The notes beneath the pieces were generated by a model. The model had not been told where the DNA came from. It ran no database searches and was given only the letters and a program-made list of their open reading frames with translations. From NCBI GenBank assembly GCA_964618455.1, contig CAZUAQ010000060.1, forward strand, positions 1 through 30,669: a stretch of 30,669 nucleotides of DNA, read 5' to 3'. Shown one piece after another: positions 16,975 to 25,571 of the stretch. The stretch is from CAZUAQ01 sp964618455. GTDB lineage: Bacteria; Planctomycetota; Phycisphaerae; UBA1845; PWPN01. A program made the position numbers and the translations under genes. The first letter of the stretch is position 1. Each line of letters opens with the position of its first letter.

Positions 16975-18285
16975 TCAACTTCCGTCGGTCAGCGGGGAGG
17001 CGGAGTCCGTGCGCGTCCTGCGTAACGAAATCAGCCAGGCGAGCCCGTAGCCGCTCAGCACGTAGAGCATCGGCATCAACGGTACCCGATAGCGTACACT
17101 TCCCACGAAGACCATGTGCAACATCGTGATCACGACGACGGGAAGCAGCAACACCATGAAGAATCTCATCGGACGATATACCCGCCATGCTCCAACGGCG
17201 GCCAGAAGTAGCGTGAGGCTCATCCACACGAGGCTGACGGTGGCGGCCCGCCCGTGACGATGCTCAGGGACATTCGGTACGAGACTCCAGGTGCGGAGGA
17301 ATTTCCTCCCCGCCAATCGCGCCACCTCACCCGGCTGGTCGGCGGCGAAACGTAACGCCTTGGTCTTCCAGTACGCTGCCCATTCCGTCTCGCTCATATC
17401 CTGGACTTGCGGATGGTCCTTTGTGTGAGCGAGGTCGCTTTCGCCGCCGCTGCCGGGCCGAAGACCATCGTACAACGAGATACCGCCGCGTGTGGTCAGC
17501 CAGATCCATTCACAGGTCACCTGCCGATTACGCACGGCCCAGGGCAACAGGCCGATGACGATCACACCGGTGAACAGGACCACATGCCCCCATGCCGGTG
17601 GACGCATGCCATGCATGACGAGCAGCAGGAGCGGTACGACCGCCACCAGCACCACCGACGACGGCCTGAGCAGCAGCATCCCCAGGAAGACCGCGCCGGC
17701 CACGAGTGCATGGTACCCTTGCGGCAAGCGCTCCCTGTGACACAGGCGCAGTACCAGCGTCCAGCCGACGACGTGCAGTACCGCGAACAGCGTTTCGGTC
17801 AGAAACAACCCGGAAAAGAAGACCAGGAATGGATCGAACGCGCTTGCCAGCCCTGCCAGCAAAGCCGCGAACACTTCACATGTCCGATCGTGGGTCGCGA
17901 TTCGTTCATTCGCTTCACCGGCACGAATGGCCAGCCACTGCCGCGCGAGCAACCACGTGGCGGGCGCCACACCCGCTCCAAGGATCGCCTGGATCAGCCC
18001 GGCGTAGAGGAAAGGGCGTGATGTTCCGGCGAACAGGGCGAGGAACGCGGGATAAGCCGGCATGTACGTCGCGCGATAGCCGAATTCGTCGACCAGCCCA
18101 TCCCCGTTGGCGAGGGAACGCGCCGAACGCCAGTACGCCTCTTCATCCGGAAAACTCAATTCACTGTGTTGCGGGTCATCGCCGTACCGCACGACCACCC
18201 AACCGACACGCCCCCCTGCCGCCAGCAGGGTCACCGCCGCCACCATCCACCACACGTATCGACGCTGGACTTCCAGACAGGACAT
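16975..18285 (-). CDS. GT-C fold glycosyltransferase-like membrane protein (ArnT/PMT-2 type)
   Basis: A 436-residue polytopic protein. After the first helix comes ELSFPDEEAYWRSARSLANGDGL, the external-loop acidic motif plus S/A-x-xL-x-xG-x-G of family-39-like glycosyltransferases, then YMPAYPAFLALFAG, equivalent to the R-P/PxYP-l segment. Several further membrane segments follow, with a soluble stretch around residues 270-345. Such enzymes transfer a sugar from a polyprenyl-phosphate donor to a lipid or protein outside the membrane. Start is GTG-ATG at 18288/18285; neither has a clear Shine-Dalgarno sequence and I take the ATG. The gene lies between tilS and the AsmA-like gene in one run. Acceptor and donor unknown. 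Confidence 0.82.
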   Translation of the reverse strand: MSCLEVQRRYVWWMVAAVTLLAAGGRVGWVVVRYGDDPQHSELSFPDEEAYWRSARSLANGDGLVDEFGYRATYMPAYPAFLALFAGTSRPFLYAGLIQAILGAGVAPATWLLARQWLAIRAGEANERIATHDRTCEVFAALLAGLASAFDPFLVFFSGLFLTETLFAVLHVVGWTLVLRLCHRERLPQGYHALVAGAVFLGMLLLRPSSVVLVAVVPLLLLVMHGMRPPAWGHVVLFTGVIVIGLLPWAVRNRQVTCEWIWLTTRGGISLYDGLRPGSGGESDLAHTKDHPQVQDMSETEWAAYWKTKALRFAADQPGEVARLAGRKFLRTWSLVPNVPEHRHGRAATVSLVWMSLTLLLAAVGAWRVYRPMRFFMVLLLPVVVITMLHMVFVGSVRYRVPLMPMLYVLSGYGLAWLISLRRTRTDSASPLTDGS

Positions 18286-18343
18286 CACGGCAAGACTGTC
18301 GCGGAATCGGTGAGAATTCTCAAGTTGCGTGACGTCCCCGGTC

Positions 18344-19816
18344 TCATGGTGAGGAGATCCTTCGAGCCTGGAGGCGTAGGATGCGCTGCGTCGCCCGGGT
18401 CAGGCGAACGCGCTCGTCGATACGAAAAGGGACGATCCAGATCGGCCCGAGCTGATCGCAAAGCACCACGGTGCGATTTCGCGACTCGGCATCCACCTTC
18501 TCGTCGATGAAGAAGTCAGACAGCTTCTTGATCCCCGACATGCCCAACGGAAAAAAGCGATCCCCGGGACGGCGTGAGCGACCGATCAGCGGCAGGCTCA
18601 CCTTGTCGGCGTCGAACCATTCCTCGTAGCTTGCTCCGGCGTGGTTCGTTCTCTTGTGTAGATGCTCCCGAACGGACTCCGGATCGGCCGGCACGATCGA
18701 GGCGGTGATCTCCAGGCCGCGTATCGGCAGAAGCGTCACCCCCTCCGTGGCCACACGGACTTCCGGCGCATCGGCGGGGTCCTGCTCAAACGGTTCACCC
18801 CGCTCGAGGATCAAACGCGAGTAGCTGCGTGTGACCCGAAGCCCTGCCGGCAGGGTCAGCATGCGGGAGCCTTCCTTGCCCGCTGCGAGATCCGCGACCG
18901 CGTTGAGATGCCCGAACGCCAATTCGCCTTCCGAAGCCCCGAGACGCAGGATCGCCTGACGGATCAACTGCGTGCGAATGACACGCGGCTTCCGCGTCAG
19001 CATCGGGGCGTGCAACACCAGGCGCCGGTCGTCGTGTTCCACGATGATCGAATCCAGCATGCGTTCACCCGTCTCGGTCAGGTAGTCATCCAGCCCGCGC
19101 GCCTGTTCGGCGAGCCGGATCAGCGCGTCCGACACAGACGGGTTGAACTTCGCGCGAAGCAACGGCAGCAATTCATTCCGCACGCGGTTGCGCGTGTACT
19201 CCAGTGATTCGTTCGATTCGTCACGGCGGAAGGCGATATCCTGATCACGGGCGTACTGCTCGATCTCGGCCCGGCGCATCGCCAGCATCGGGCGAATCAG
19301 CATGATCGAGCTTCCGGGCCGGAGGGCACGGCAACGCCGGATTCCCGCGAGCCCGCGCAAACCCGTCCCGCGAATCAGTCGGTGCAAGACGGTCTCCGCG
19401 TCGTCGTCGGCGTGATGAGCTAACGCCACCGAACGGATATCACGTTTGAGACAGGCCCGTTCATAGAAGGCGAGGCGGGCGTCACGCCCTGCGGACTCGA
19501 TGGAGATGCCCCGCGCTTGGCTGATCTCGGAAACGTCGACGCTTTCGATCGTGCAGTCGAGATTGAGTCGGCGGCTTAACTGGCGAACAAAATCGGCATC
19601 GCCGTCCGAGGCGTCATTGCGGAGCCGATGGTTGAGATGAAGGACGTGCGGTCGAAGATGCCATCCCTCCTGCTCGCTCATGCGATGAAAGAGGTGCAGC
19701 ATGACCACCGAATCGATGCCACCCGAGACCGCCACAGCCACCGCTTCATCGTGCGCGAGCAAGGGGCCCGTCGACAGTGCCTTCACAAACCGGGATTCAA
19801 GTGTTTCCATGGGCAT
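18344..19816 (-). CDS. tilS: tRNA(Ile)-lysidine synthase
   Basis: Modifies C34 of the CAU-anticodon tRNA(Ile) to lysidine, so that it reads AUA and is charged with isoleucine. The 490-residue length suits the long, E. coli-like form. The PP-loop ATPase signature SGGIDS is at residues 31-36, and the conserved HLNHRLR, HHADDDAETVLHRLIRGTGLRGL and RPML segments follow. The C-terminal part GDRFFPLGMSGIKKLSDFFIDEKV is the typical TilS tRNA-binding domain. Start may be the ATG at 19816 or the ATG two codons later. It is probably the lead gene of the tilS / GT-C / AsmA-like run (56-base and 7-base gaps). Confidence 0.95.
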   Translation of the reverse strand: MPMETLESRFVKALSTGPLLAHDEAVAVAVSGGIDSVVMLHLFHRMSEQEGWHLRPHVLHLNHRLRNDASDGDADFVRQLSRRLNLDCTIESVDVSEISQARGISIESAGRDARLAFYERACLKRDIRSVALAHHADDDAETVLHRLIRGTGLRGLAGIRRCRALRPGSSIMLIRPMLAMRRAEIEQYARDQDIAFRRDESNESLEYTRNRVRNELLPLLRAKFNPSVSDALIRLAEQARGLDDYLTETGERMLDSIIVEHDDRRLVLHAPMLTRKPRVIRTQLIRQAILRLGASEGELAFGHLNAVADLAAGKEGSRMLTLPAGLRVTRSYSRLILERGEPFEQDPADAPEVRVATEGVTLLPIRGLEITASIVPADPESVREHLHKRTNHAGASYEEWFDADKVSLPLIGRSRRPGDRFFPLGMSGIKKLSDFFIDEKVDAESRNRTVVLCDQLGPIWIVPFRIDERVRLTRATQRILRLQARRISSP

Positions 19817-19930
19817 GGTCAGCCGATCGGGCCAATGTCTTGGACGCCGCGTTGAACGCTCTGGCGTGAACGAGCCGACGGCGGGCGACGTGAGGAATCG
19901 CCCCGTCGTCAGGAGACGAGAAACGGCAGG

Positions 19931-20179
19931 CTACACGTCGGCGGGAAGCGAATGCGAACCGTCACACCAAGGCAGGTCGTCACTGCGGTGACACTGGCAG
20001 ACCGCCTTCTTGCAGGCCTCGGGAATCTCAACCACGATCGGTGCAAGACCTGTATTTTCCCTTGCGTGAGCGCCGTCACAGTAGGGCAGCTTCGCCGATA
20101 ACCCACACTGACAGTACGCTTTCTTGCCTGCCGTTTCCTCGATCACCATCGGGGCGTTGCCATGCTTCGGTGCCGTCAT
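19931..20179 (-). CDS. Tandem CDGSH iron-sulfur domain protein
   Basis: An 82-residue protein made of two CDGSH [2Fe-2S] binding units. Each matches C-x-C-x2-S-x3-P-x-C-D-G-(A/S)-H exactly: Cys23, Cys25, Cys34, His38 and Cys61, Cys63, Cys72, His76. This is the two-cluster CISD3/MiNT-like arrangement, with no membrane anchor, so it is a soluble redox or cluster-transfer protein. AGGAAA lies upstream of the ATG. It is 114 bases upstream of tilS on the same strand and divergent from the GxGYxYP gene. Physiological partner unknown. Confidence 0.94.
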   Translation of the reverse strand: MTAPKHGNAPMVIEETAGKKAYCQCGLSAKLPYCDGAHARENTGLAPIVVEIPEACKKAVCQCHRSDDLPWCDGSHSLPADV

Positions 20180-20272
20180 GGATAGGGTTTCCTTTCTGCG
20201 AGAAAAGGGTATAAAGATGGAGCTATTTTAGACGTGCACCTCATGACGGACAACTGAACGCGAGGGTCTCCC

Positions 20273-22162
20273 ATGACTGCCTGCATCTTCAGCCTGCTTG
20301 CGACGCTGCCTTTCACGGCGGCGGATCACCCGATCGTCATTTATGATCTCTCCTACGCACTGCGTTTCGATGCCGACCAGCCGCGCGATGTGGCTGACGC
20401 CTGGGATCACTGCCACGTCACCGCCGCCTTGCAGGGTATCGTCAATCGCGAATCCCCCCGCCTCTACCTGCGATACGTCAAGGCGCACGGGATCGACATC
20501 GATGGCTACTGGCTCGACCTGTTGAGCAAGGATCGCGACGGTTGGCTCCGCGGCCGACGACGATCTTCCGCGCGATCATTGCTGGGCTTGATCCATCGCT
20601 TTCGAAAGGAGATTCACGGCCTGGTCGTGTATGACCCGCAAGTGGCGGCGACAAGTAACCTCGCTTCCACAATCGCCGGCGTGGAAGACCTGCTGCCTGT
20701 CCGCTTCGACCCCCATCCGGACTCGCTCTACTCGCAATTGACCGGCCAGCCGCTCGAACTGCCCGTGGTCATGCGACTCCTCAAGGAAGACGGCTCGCCG
20801 ATGTTCACCGGCAAGGGTACGATCCCGGGGACCGAACGTGCCTCCACCGGCAGTGCCAAGTGCGATGCCTACCTCTGGCTCAAGCATCACTATCTCGATA
20901 CCGGCAAAGTCGATGCCGCCTACGCGGGCTACTACCTCGACCAGTACTGGCTGAAGTATCCCCGCCACGCCTCGCCCAACCAGCACACGCTCACCAACCA
21001 CGACTTTTTCATCGCCAGGCGCGGCTTCTTCTTCGATCTCGGCGTGTGGGAGGATGAAGCTCCCATCGATGATCCGGACCAAACCCTCGGAACCGACGTC
21101 AAAACTCTCAAGGCATTGTTTCAAAGCGCCTATGAACAAGCCGGCAAGTCTCGCATGATCCACGTCGGCGGTTTCACACCGTGGGCCTGGAAGTACACGG
21201 AACATCCCGGCGCCGGCGGCAAGCACCATCCCGTCCATACCGAATGGAAAACCGTCGAGATCGTCAGCGCCTACAACGCCTTCATCGATGCCGACGCCAT
21301 CGCCTTTGCCGCCATGGCCAACGCGTCCTTCTTCATGCATTTCCCATTGAAAGAGCACTACCCGCAGAAGTGGGTGACGCATGAGCAGTTGCGCCGGCGC
21401 GGCTACCTCACGGATGATGGCAAGGTCAACTTCGACGGGCGCGAATTCATGATCTTCTACGTGGGGGATTACGACTCCGCCGCCTGGATCTACCAGTGGA
21501 TGCCGGTGCTCTGGGCGGATGAGGCGCGTGGTGACTTGCCTCTGATGTGGTGTATCACGCCGATCGCCGACCGCCGCGCTCCCATGGCCATGCACCACCT
21601 TCGCACTACCGCGACACCCAGCGACTATTTTGCCGCGGCGGATAACGGTGCCGGTTACTGCAAGCCCGGCATGTTGCAGGAGCCGCGCCCGCACTCCGGA
21701 TTGCCCAGCGGTCTCGATGTCTGGGCGGCCCACTGCCAGACGAACTACCAACGCTGGGGGCTCAGCGTCACCGGATTCATCATCGATATCTCCGTCCCCG
21801 GCCTCAACGCCAATGGGCTTGACTGCTACGCAAGCTTCAGCCCGAACGGCATCGTCCCGCAGAACATGAGCGCGTCGCTACTGCACGGCGACATGCCCGT
21901 CATCAAGCCCGACTACGATCTCACGCATGATCCCGCCGAGTCGGCCGCCCGCATCCTCGACCGGATCGGCAAGCGTCACCTCCCCTTCCACTGGTTCCGG
22001 AACATCCTCAAGCCGCCCTCCTGGTACAAGTCCTGCATGGCGCATGTGCATGAGAAGAATCCGAAGATCGAGCTGCTCGATATGCCCACGTACTTCGAAT
22101 TGCTGCGTATCTATCTCCGGAATCATCCCGATGCCGCAGAGGGCCGCGTGCCATTCGAATGA
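20273..22162 (+). CDS. GxGYxYP-family putative glycoside hydrolase, secreted
   Basis: A 629-residue protein with a short hydrophobic N-terminus (residues 1-17) that could be a signal peptide. It has the layout of the GxGYxYP family: an N-terminal domain with VTAALQGIVNRESPRLYL (~49-66), and a C-terminal domain carrying the name motif in altered form, ADNGAGYCKPG (~456-466), with Lys in place of the last Tyr. Members are putative carbohydrate-active enzymes, common in Bacteroidetes, Planctomycetota and related groups; biochemical proof is lacking as far as I know. The ATG has GAGGG six bases upstream. The stop overlaps the next start (ATGA), so the two proteins are translationally coupled. Confidence 0.8.
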   Translation: MTACIFSLLATLPFTAADHPIVIYDLSYALRFDADQPRDVADAWDHCHVTAALQGIVNRESPRLYLRYVKAHGIDIDGYWLDLLSKDRDGWLRGRRRSSARSLLGLIHRFRKEIHGLVVYDPQVAATSNLASTIAGVEDLLPVRFDPHPDSLYSQLTGQPLELPVVMRLLKEDGSPMFTGKGTIPGTERASTGSAKCDAYLWLKHHYLDTGKVDAAYAGYYLDQYWLKYPRHASPNQHTLTNHDFFIARRGFFFDLGVWEDEAPIDDPDQTLGTDVKTLKALFQSAYEQAGKSRMIHVGGFTPWAWKYTEHPGAGGKHHPVHTEWKTVEIVSAYNAFIDADAIAFAAMANASFFMHFPLKEHYPQKWVTHEQLRRRGYLTDDGKVNFDGREFMIFYVGDYDSAAWIYQWMPVLWADEARGDLPLMWCITPIADRRAPMAMHHLRTTATPSDYFAAADNGAGYCKPGMLQEPRPHSGLPSGLDVWAAHCQTNYQRWGLSVTGFIIDISVPGLNANGLDCYASFSPNGIVPQNMSASLLHGDMPVIKPDYDLTHDPAESAARILDRIGKRHLPFHWFRNILKPPSWYKSCMAHVHEKNPKIELLDMPTYFELLRIYLRNHPDAAEGRVPFE

Positions 22163-23106
22163 AGGAGCGATGGCTGAATTCGACACCGATCGGTGGCTTG
22201 CGGTATATATCCCTCTGGATGTTCGCTCTCTGGCAAAAAGTTCATTCCCTTCCCTCTCGGATACGTCGGCCGTTGAAGGTCGGCCTCTTCCTGCTAGTGC
22301 TTCTGTTCGTGCTCTATCCGGATCCGCGATTCCTGCTGCGTGACATTCACAATCTGCGCCGCCTGCAGTCATTGCCGGATCCGAGCGGTCCCGCGTTGCA
22401 CGAAGTGACAGGCCGGTTCGAAGCGTGGCTCGATTTGCGTGGCGTTCCCGCAGACGAACCGGCAGAGCTACTCATCGCCGTGCAGGAATTCGTCTACCAG
22501 GAAATTCCGTATGGCTGGGATTGGGAGGTCTGGGGGGCCGTCAACTACGTGCCCACCGTCGAGGAAGTGATTGAGCGTGGCCGTGAAGATTGCGACGGCC
22601 AGGCGGTGGTGGCGGCGGCGATCCTTCGCGAACGAGGGATCCCCGCCGATCTTGTCGGCGACCCGCGCCACATGTGGGTCCGCACGCCCTACGGCGAAAC
22701 GATGAACCCGCTCGAGGATCCCGTCTTCGAACCCGGCGAGTTCGGCATGCTGATCAACTGGATACGGCTGATTAACTTCCGGGCACTTGCCTTCGGGATT
22801 TACGTCTTCCCATTCTGGCGGGAAGTGATCGTCCTGCTGGCGTTGGTCGTCCTCACAATGCCCGAACGGCCCGAGGTTCGCTCCACCCTGGCGGGTACTT
22901 TTCTGCTGTTCGGCGCCCTGTTTCTGCTTCGCATGGCCGGCGAGATCCACAGCTACGAACTCACCGGCAACGGCGTCCGCGGACCGACCAGCCACCACGC
23001 AATCATTCATCTCCTCTGGGCGGCCTTACATATTGCCCTGGGCGTGCTACTGATACGACGAAAGGCGGAATCCACCACAGAAAAGACCGACCCGTCGGTA
23101 TGTTAA
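22159..23106 (+). CDS. Membrane-anchored transglutaminase-like protein
   Basis: A 315-residue protein. One membrane helix (~40-55) is followed by a transglutaminase-like cysteine-protease-fold domain with GREDCDGQAV (Cys145), HMWV (His171) and TMNP downstream, where Asn183 may stand in for the third catalytic residue. Three more membrane segments (~215-230, 240-270, 290-307) form the C-terminal part. The catalytic domain should sit outside the inner membrane. Bacterial members of this fold are usually proteases or peptide-processing enzymes; crosslinking is unproven here. It starts inside the stop of the GxGYxYP gene (ATGA), so the pair probably act together, perhaps on cell-surface material. 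Confidence 0.8.
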   Translation: MKERWLNSTPIGGLRYISLWMFALWQKVHSLPSRIRRPLKVGLFLLVLLFVLYPDPRFLLRDIHNLRRLQSLPDPSGPALHEVTGRFEAWLDLRGVPADEPAELLIAVQEFVYQEIPYGWDWEVWGAVNYVPTVEEVIERGREDCDGQAVVAAAILRERGIPADLVGDPRHMWVRTPYGETMNPLEDPVFEPGEFGMLINWIRLINFRALAFGIYVFPFWREVIVLLALVVLTMPERPEVRSTLAGTFLLFGALFLLRMAGEIHSYELTGNGVRGPTSHHAIIHLLWAALHIALGVLLIRRKAESTTEKTDPSVC

Positions 23107-23192
23107 TAGCAATTTCAAACGCAACCTGCCGCCAATAACGCCTTTTCGGACAAAGTGATTCGCCCCTTTTATCGTATTAAACCTATGCAAAG

Positions 23193-23198
23193 TATAAT
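23193..23198 (+). promoter_or_regulatory. -10 box TATAAT upstream of structured RNA and sppA
   Basis: A perfect TATAAT in an AT-rich patch, about 250 bases before the sppA ATG. No strong -35 (only weak TTTATC-like bases near 23168). Predicted start near 23205, just before a series of RNA stems. Confidence 0.5.
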
Positions 23199-23204
23199 TT
23201 TGTA

Positions 23205-23407
23205 TCACGGTTGCGCCATCGTTTATCGGTCCGGGTATTATTTGAAGGATTGTCTGCCCTCCGAACGGAATCGGGCAGACGCTTCCTCAAACAGGACAGC
23301 CGGCACTGTTTGCCGGGGAAGCACCTCCGGCACATCAAAGGCGAAGAGCCGGTGTGGCATCCACATCCTGTTCGACATAGCATGAGGGCGGCAAACGCGA
23401 AGTTTTT
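23205..23407 (+). ncRNA. Candidate structured RNA: sppA leader or independent small RNA
   Basis: About 200 bases with no credible protein but several perfect complementary arms. P1: GTCTGCCC (23252-23259) with GGGCAGAC (23273-23280). P2: the contiguous CCTCAAACAGGA (23285-23296) pairs as AACAGGA with TCCTGTT (23366-23372) and as CCTCA with TGAGG (23383-23387). Inside P2 are P3, CCGGCA/TGCCGG (23300-23305, 23311-23316), and P4, CCGGC/GCCGG (23327-23331, 23348-23352). A run TTTTT follows at 23403-23407. An alternative stem CTGCCCTC (23254-23261) with GAGGGCGG (23384-23391) would exclude both P1 and the end of P2. I could not match it to RNase P, SRP, tmRNA, 6S or a common riboswitch. Structure is drawn by eye; ends are inferred from the -10 box and T-run. 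Confidence 0.45.
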
Positions 23408-23446
23408 CTCACGCATGGCATGGTTCCATCACATAGGGGCGTTCAC

Positions 23447-25282
23447 ATGATGAAGCGTACGAGTTGTTTTTCACTGGCCTTGGTGTGCCTTCTCACTCCC
23501 TCTGCCCTGGCGGTCCGCAGCACGCTCGACGCCAAGGACCAGCTCGTGGTGATGCGATTGAGCGGCCCGATCCTCGAGAACCCCTCACCGGCGGACTTCA
23601 GTTTCGACCCCGAGCCGAAGCGGTCCATGCACACGCTCCTGGAGAAACTCGACCAGGCCGGCGAAGACGAATCGGTCAAGGGTCTGGTCTTGATCCTGGA
23701 CGAGCCCTTCATCGGCTGGGCACAGATCCAGGAAATTCAGCAGGCGATGGTCCGGTTCCGCGCATCGGAAAAGCCCGTCCACTGCTACTTCGAGTCGGCG
23801 TCGCTCGGCGCTTACCTGGTGGCGTGCGCGGCGGACGAGGTGATCATGGTGCCGACCGGCACACTCATGCTGACCGGCCTTCGCGCGGAGAGCATCTACT
23901 TCAAGGGCCTGCTGGACCACCTGAATCTCGAAGCGGACGTCATCCCGATTGGCAACTACAAGGCAGCGGGGGAACCCTTCACGCGCACCGGCCCTTCCGA
24001 GGAAGCCAAGAAGAACATCGAATGGCTCGTCGACGATCTCTACGAGCAGATGGTTCACACCATCGCCGAACAGCGCGGTCTCGAGCCGGACGCCGTTCGC
24101 GTTGCCATCGACGACGGCCCCCATCGCACCGCCGAAGCGCTCGAGCACAAGCTCGTGGATCGCGCCGCCTACATGGAGGACTATCTCACTTCCCTGAAGG
24201 AAAACTTCGGCGAGGAGATCGTACTCAACACCCGCTATGGCCTGGACAAGAAGAAGAAGGTCGATTTCTCGAACCCGTTCAACTTCTTCAAGATGCTCGG
24301 CGAAGCCATGGCGGAGAAGGAAGCCCCGCAGAAGGACAGCATCGCGCTGATTCACGTGGATGGAATGATCGTCACCGGCAAGACCGAGCAGGATCCCTTC
24401 GGAGACAGCGGAACGGTCGGCAGCACAAGCGTCCGCCGCGCATTGAACAAGGCCCAGCGTCTCGAGCATGTCAAAGCCGTGGTACTCCGCGTGGACTCGC
24501 CCGGCGGATCGGCGCTCGCCAGTGAGATCATGTGGCATGCGACGCAGAAGCTGACCGCCGAGAAACCGCTGATCGTGTCCATGGGCAATGTCGCCGCCAG
24601 TGGCGGTTACTACGTTTCCGCCGGGGCGCAGACGATTTTCGCCGAGCCCGGCACCATCACCGGCTCCATCGGCGTCATCGGCGGCAAGCTGGTCACCCGC
24701 GGATTCTGGAACTGGGCGGGCATCACCTTCGATGTCACCCAGCGCGGCAAGAACGCCGGGTTGTTCACCTCGCTCCGACCCTGGGAGGAGCGGGAGCGCG
24801 AGGTGGTGAAGGACTACCTGGAAGACATCTACGCGGAATTCACCGATCGCGTCCGCCAGGGCCGCGGCGACCACCTCGCCAAAGAGATCGACGAGCTTGC
24901 CGGAGGACGTGTGTACACCGGTCGCCAGGCGCTCGATCTCGGCCTGGTCGACCAGCTCGGCGGTCTGCACGACGCCATCGAGGCCGCCGCCGAGGCCGCC
25001 GAACTCGAGGACTACGAACTGATTCTCCTGCCCACGCCACAGAGTTTCGTCGAAGTCCTGGTACAGTCCCTGACAGGCGAGCAGCCCGGCTCCGATGAAG
25101 TGGAATTGAAATTATCTGCTGCTCAGCTGAACGGCCCGGGCCTGGTGGAGCAACTTCTGCCGATGGTCGAGCGGCTGGATCCGGAGCGTGCGGGCGTGGT
25201 CCTCGAGTCCCTGCAACGGATTCAACTCCTGCACCGGGAACGCGCGCTGGCCATCATGCCCTGTGTGTTGCGTATTCGATAA
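23447..25282 (+). CDS. sppA: Signal peptide peptidase SppA, long (67K) form
   Basis: A 611-residue serine protease that degrades leftover signal peptides and membrane stubs. It has the duplicated S49/ClpP-like fold of the long SppA class. The catalytic lysine lies in the N-terminal half (GNYKAAGEPFTR, Lys172) and the nucleophile in the C-terminal half (NVAASGGYYVSAGA, Ser385), as in E. coli SppA. A signal peptide (residues 3-22, ending SALA) replaces the usual uncleaved anchor, so export to the periplasm is likely. The ATG at 23447 is chosen because AGGGG lies seven bases upstream; the longer start at 23420 has none. A 340-base upstream region holds a TATAAT box and strong RNA structure. Confidence 0.94.
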   Translation: MMKRTSCFSLALVCLLTPSALAVRSTLDAKDQLVVMRLSGPILENPSPADFSFDPEPKRSMHTLLEKLDQAGEDESVKGLVLILDEPFIGWAQIQEIQQAMVRFRASEKPVHCYFESASLGAYLVACAADEVIMVPTGTLMLTGLRAESIYFKGLLDHLNLEADVIPIGNYKAAGEPFTRTGPSEEAKKNIEWLVDDLYEQMVHTIAEQRGLEPDAVRVAIDDGPHRTAEALEHKLVDRAAYMEDYLTSLKENFGEEIVLNTRYGLDKKKKVDFSNPFNFFKMLGEAMAEKEAPQKDSIALIHVDGMIVTGKTEQDPFGDSGTVGSTSVRRALNKAQRLEHVKAVVLRVDSPGGSALASEIMWHATQKLTAEKPLIVSMGNVAASGGYYVSAGAQTIFAEPGTITGSIGVIGGKLVTRGFWNWAGITFDVTQRGKNAGLFTSLRPWEEREREVVKDYLEDIYAEFTDRVRQGRGDHLAKEIDELAGGRVYTGRQALDLGLVDQLGGLHDAIEAAAEAAELEDYELILLPTPQSFVEVLVQSLTGEQPGSDEVELKLSAAQLNGPGLVEQLLPMVERLDPERAGVVLESLQRIQLLHRERALAIMPCVLRIR

Positions 25283-25389
25283 GTTAAGCTTTCCACCGAC
25301 AGGACTGATAATAACCTTCCTGCACGCCCACAAATCCCCATTCCCTGGGTGCCCGAGGGTTCCGCGTCTAGAAAAGTGGAGCACATTGC

Positions 25390-25419
25390 TTGATTTTCGT
25401 ATGCCTCTTCGCATAGACT
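25390..25419 (+). promoter_or_regulatory. Promoter of the GntR-type regulator gene
   Basis: TTGATT (25390-25395) and TAGACT (25414-25419) are separated by 18 bases, a fair match to the sigma-70 consensus. Transcription would start near 25426, just before the stem-forming leader of the regulator gene. No other good promoter is visible in the 289-base gap after sppA. Confidence 0.5.
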
Positions 25420-25429
25420 GATAAGTCAT

Positions 25430-25567
25430 CCGGTGAGGGCTCCGGCATTCTCCCCATGCCCGGACGTCTCCCCACATCGCGCTCACCGGTTCAACCAGAA
25501 GACTCAGGAGCATTTTGGACGAGCACGGCGGCTTCCTTGAGAAAGCGATGCGCGCCTGTCTGGGGAG
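25430..25567 (+). promoter_or_regulatory. Structured 5' leader with two anti-Shine-Dalgarno copies
   Basis: An outer stem CCGGTGAG (25430-25437) with CTCACCGG (25482-25489) encloses TCCGG/CCGGA (25441-25445 and 25460-25464). Within it, CTCCCCA occurs twice (25450-25456 and 25468-25474), each an exact 7-base complement of TGGGGAG (25561-25567), the ribosome site of the downstream gene. This could sequester the ribosome site. Complementarity is seen directly; regulation is inference. Confidence 0.4.
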
Positions 25568-25571
25568 TGAA

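Noticed and set aside
23300..23372. Cobalamin or SAM riboswitch upstream of sppA
   Set aside because: Fragments such as GAGCCGGTG look similar by eye but the conserved B12 box and SAM core are absent, and sppA is not a usual target.
23211..23450. 79-codon + strand frame as a small gene upstream of sppA
   Set aside because: Overlaps the sppA start, has no ribosome site, a basic/His-rich composition without domain features, and the same bases form strong RNA stems.
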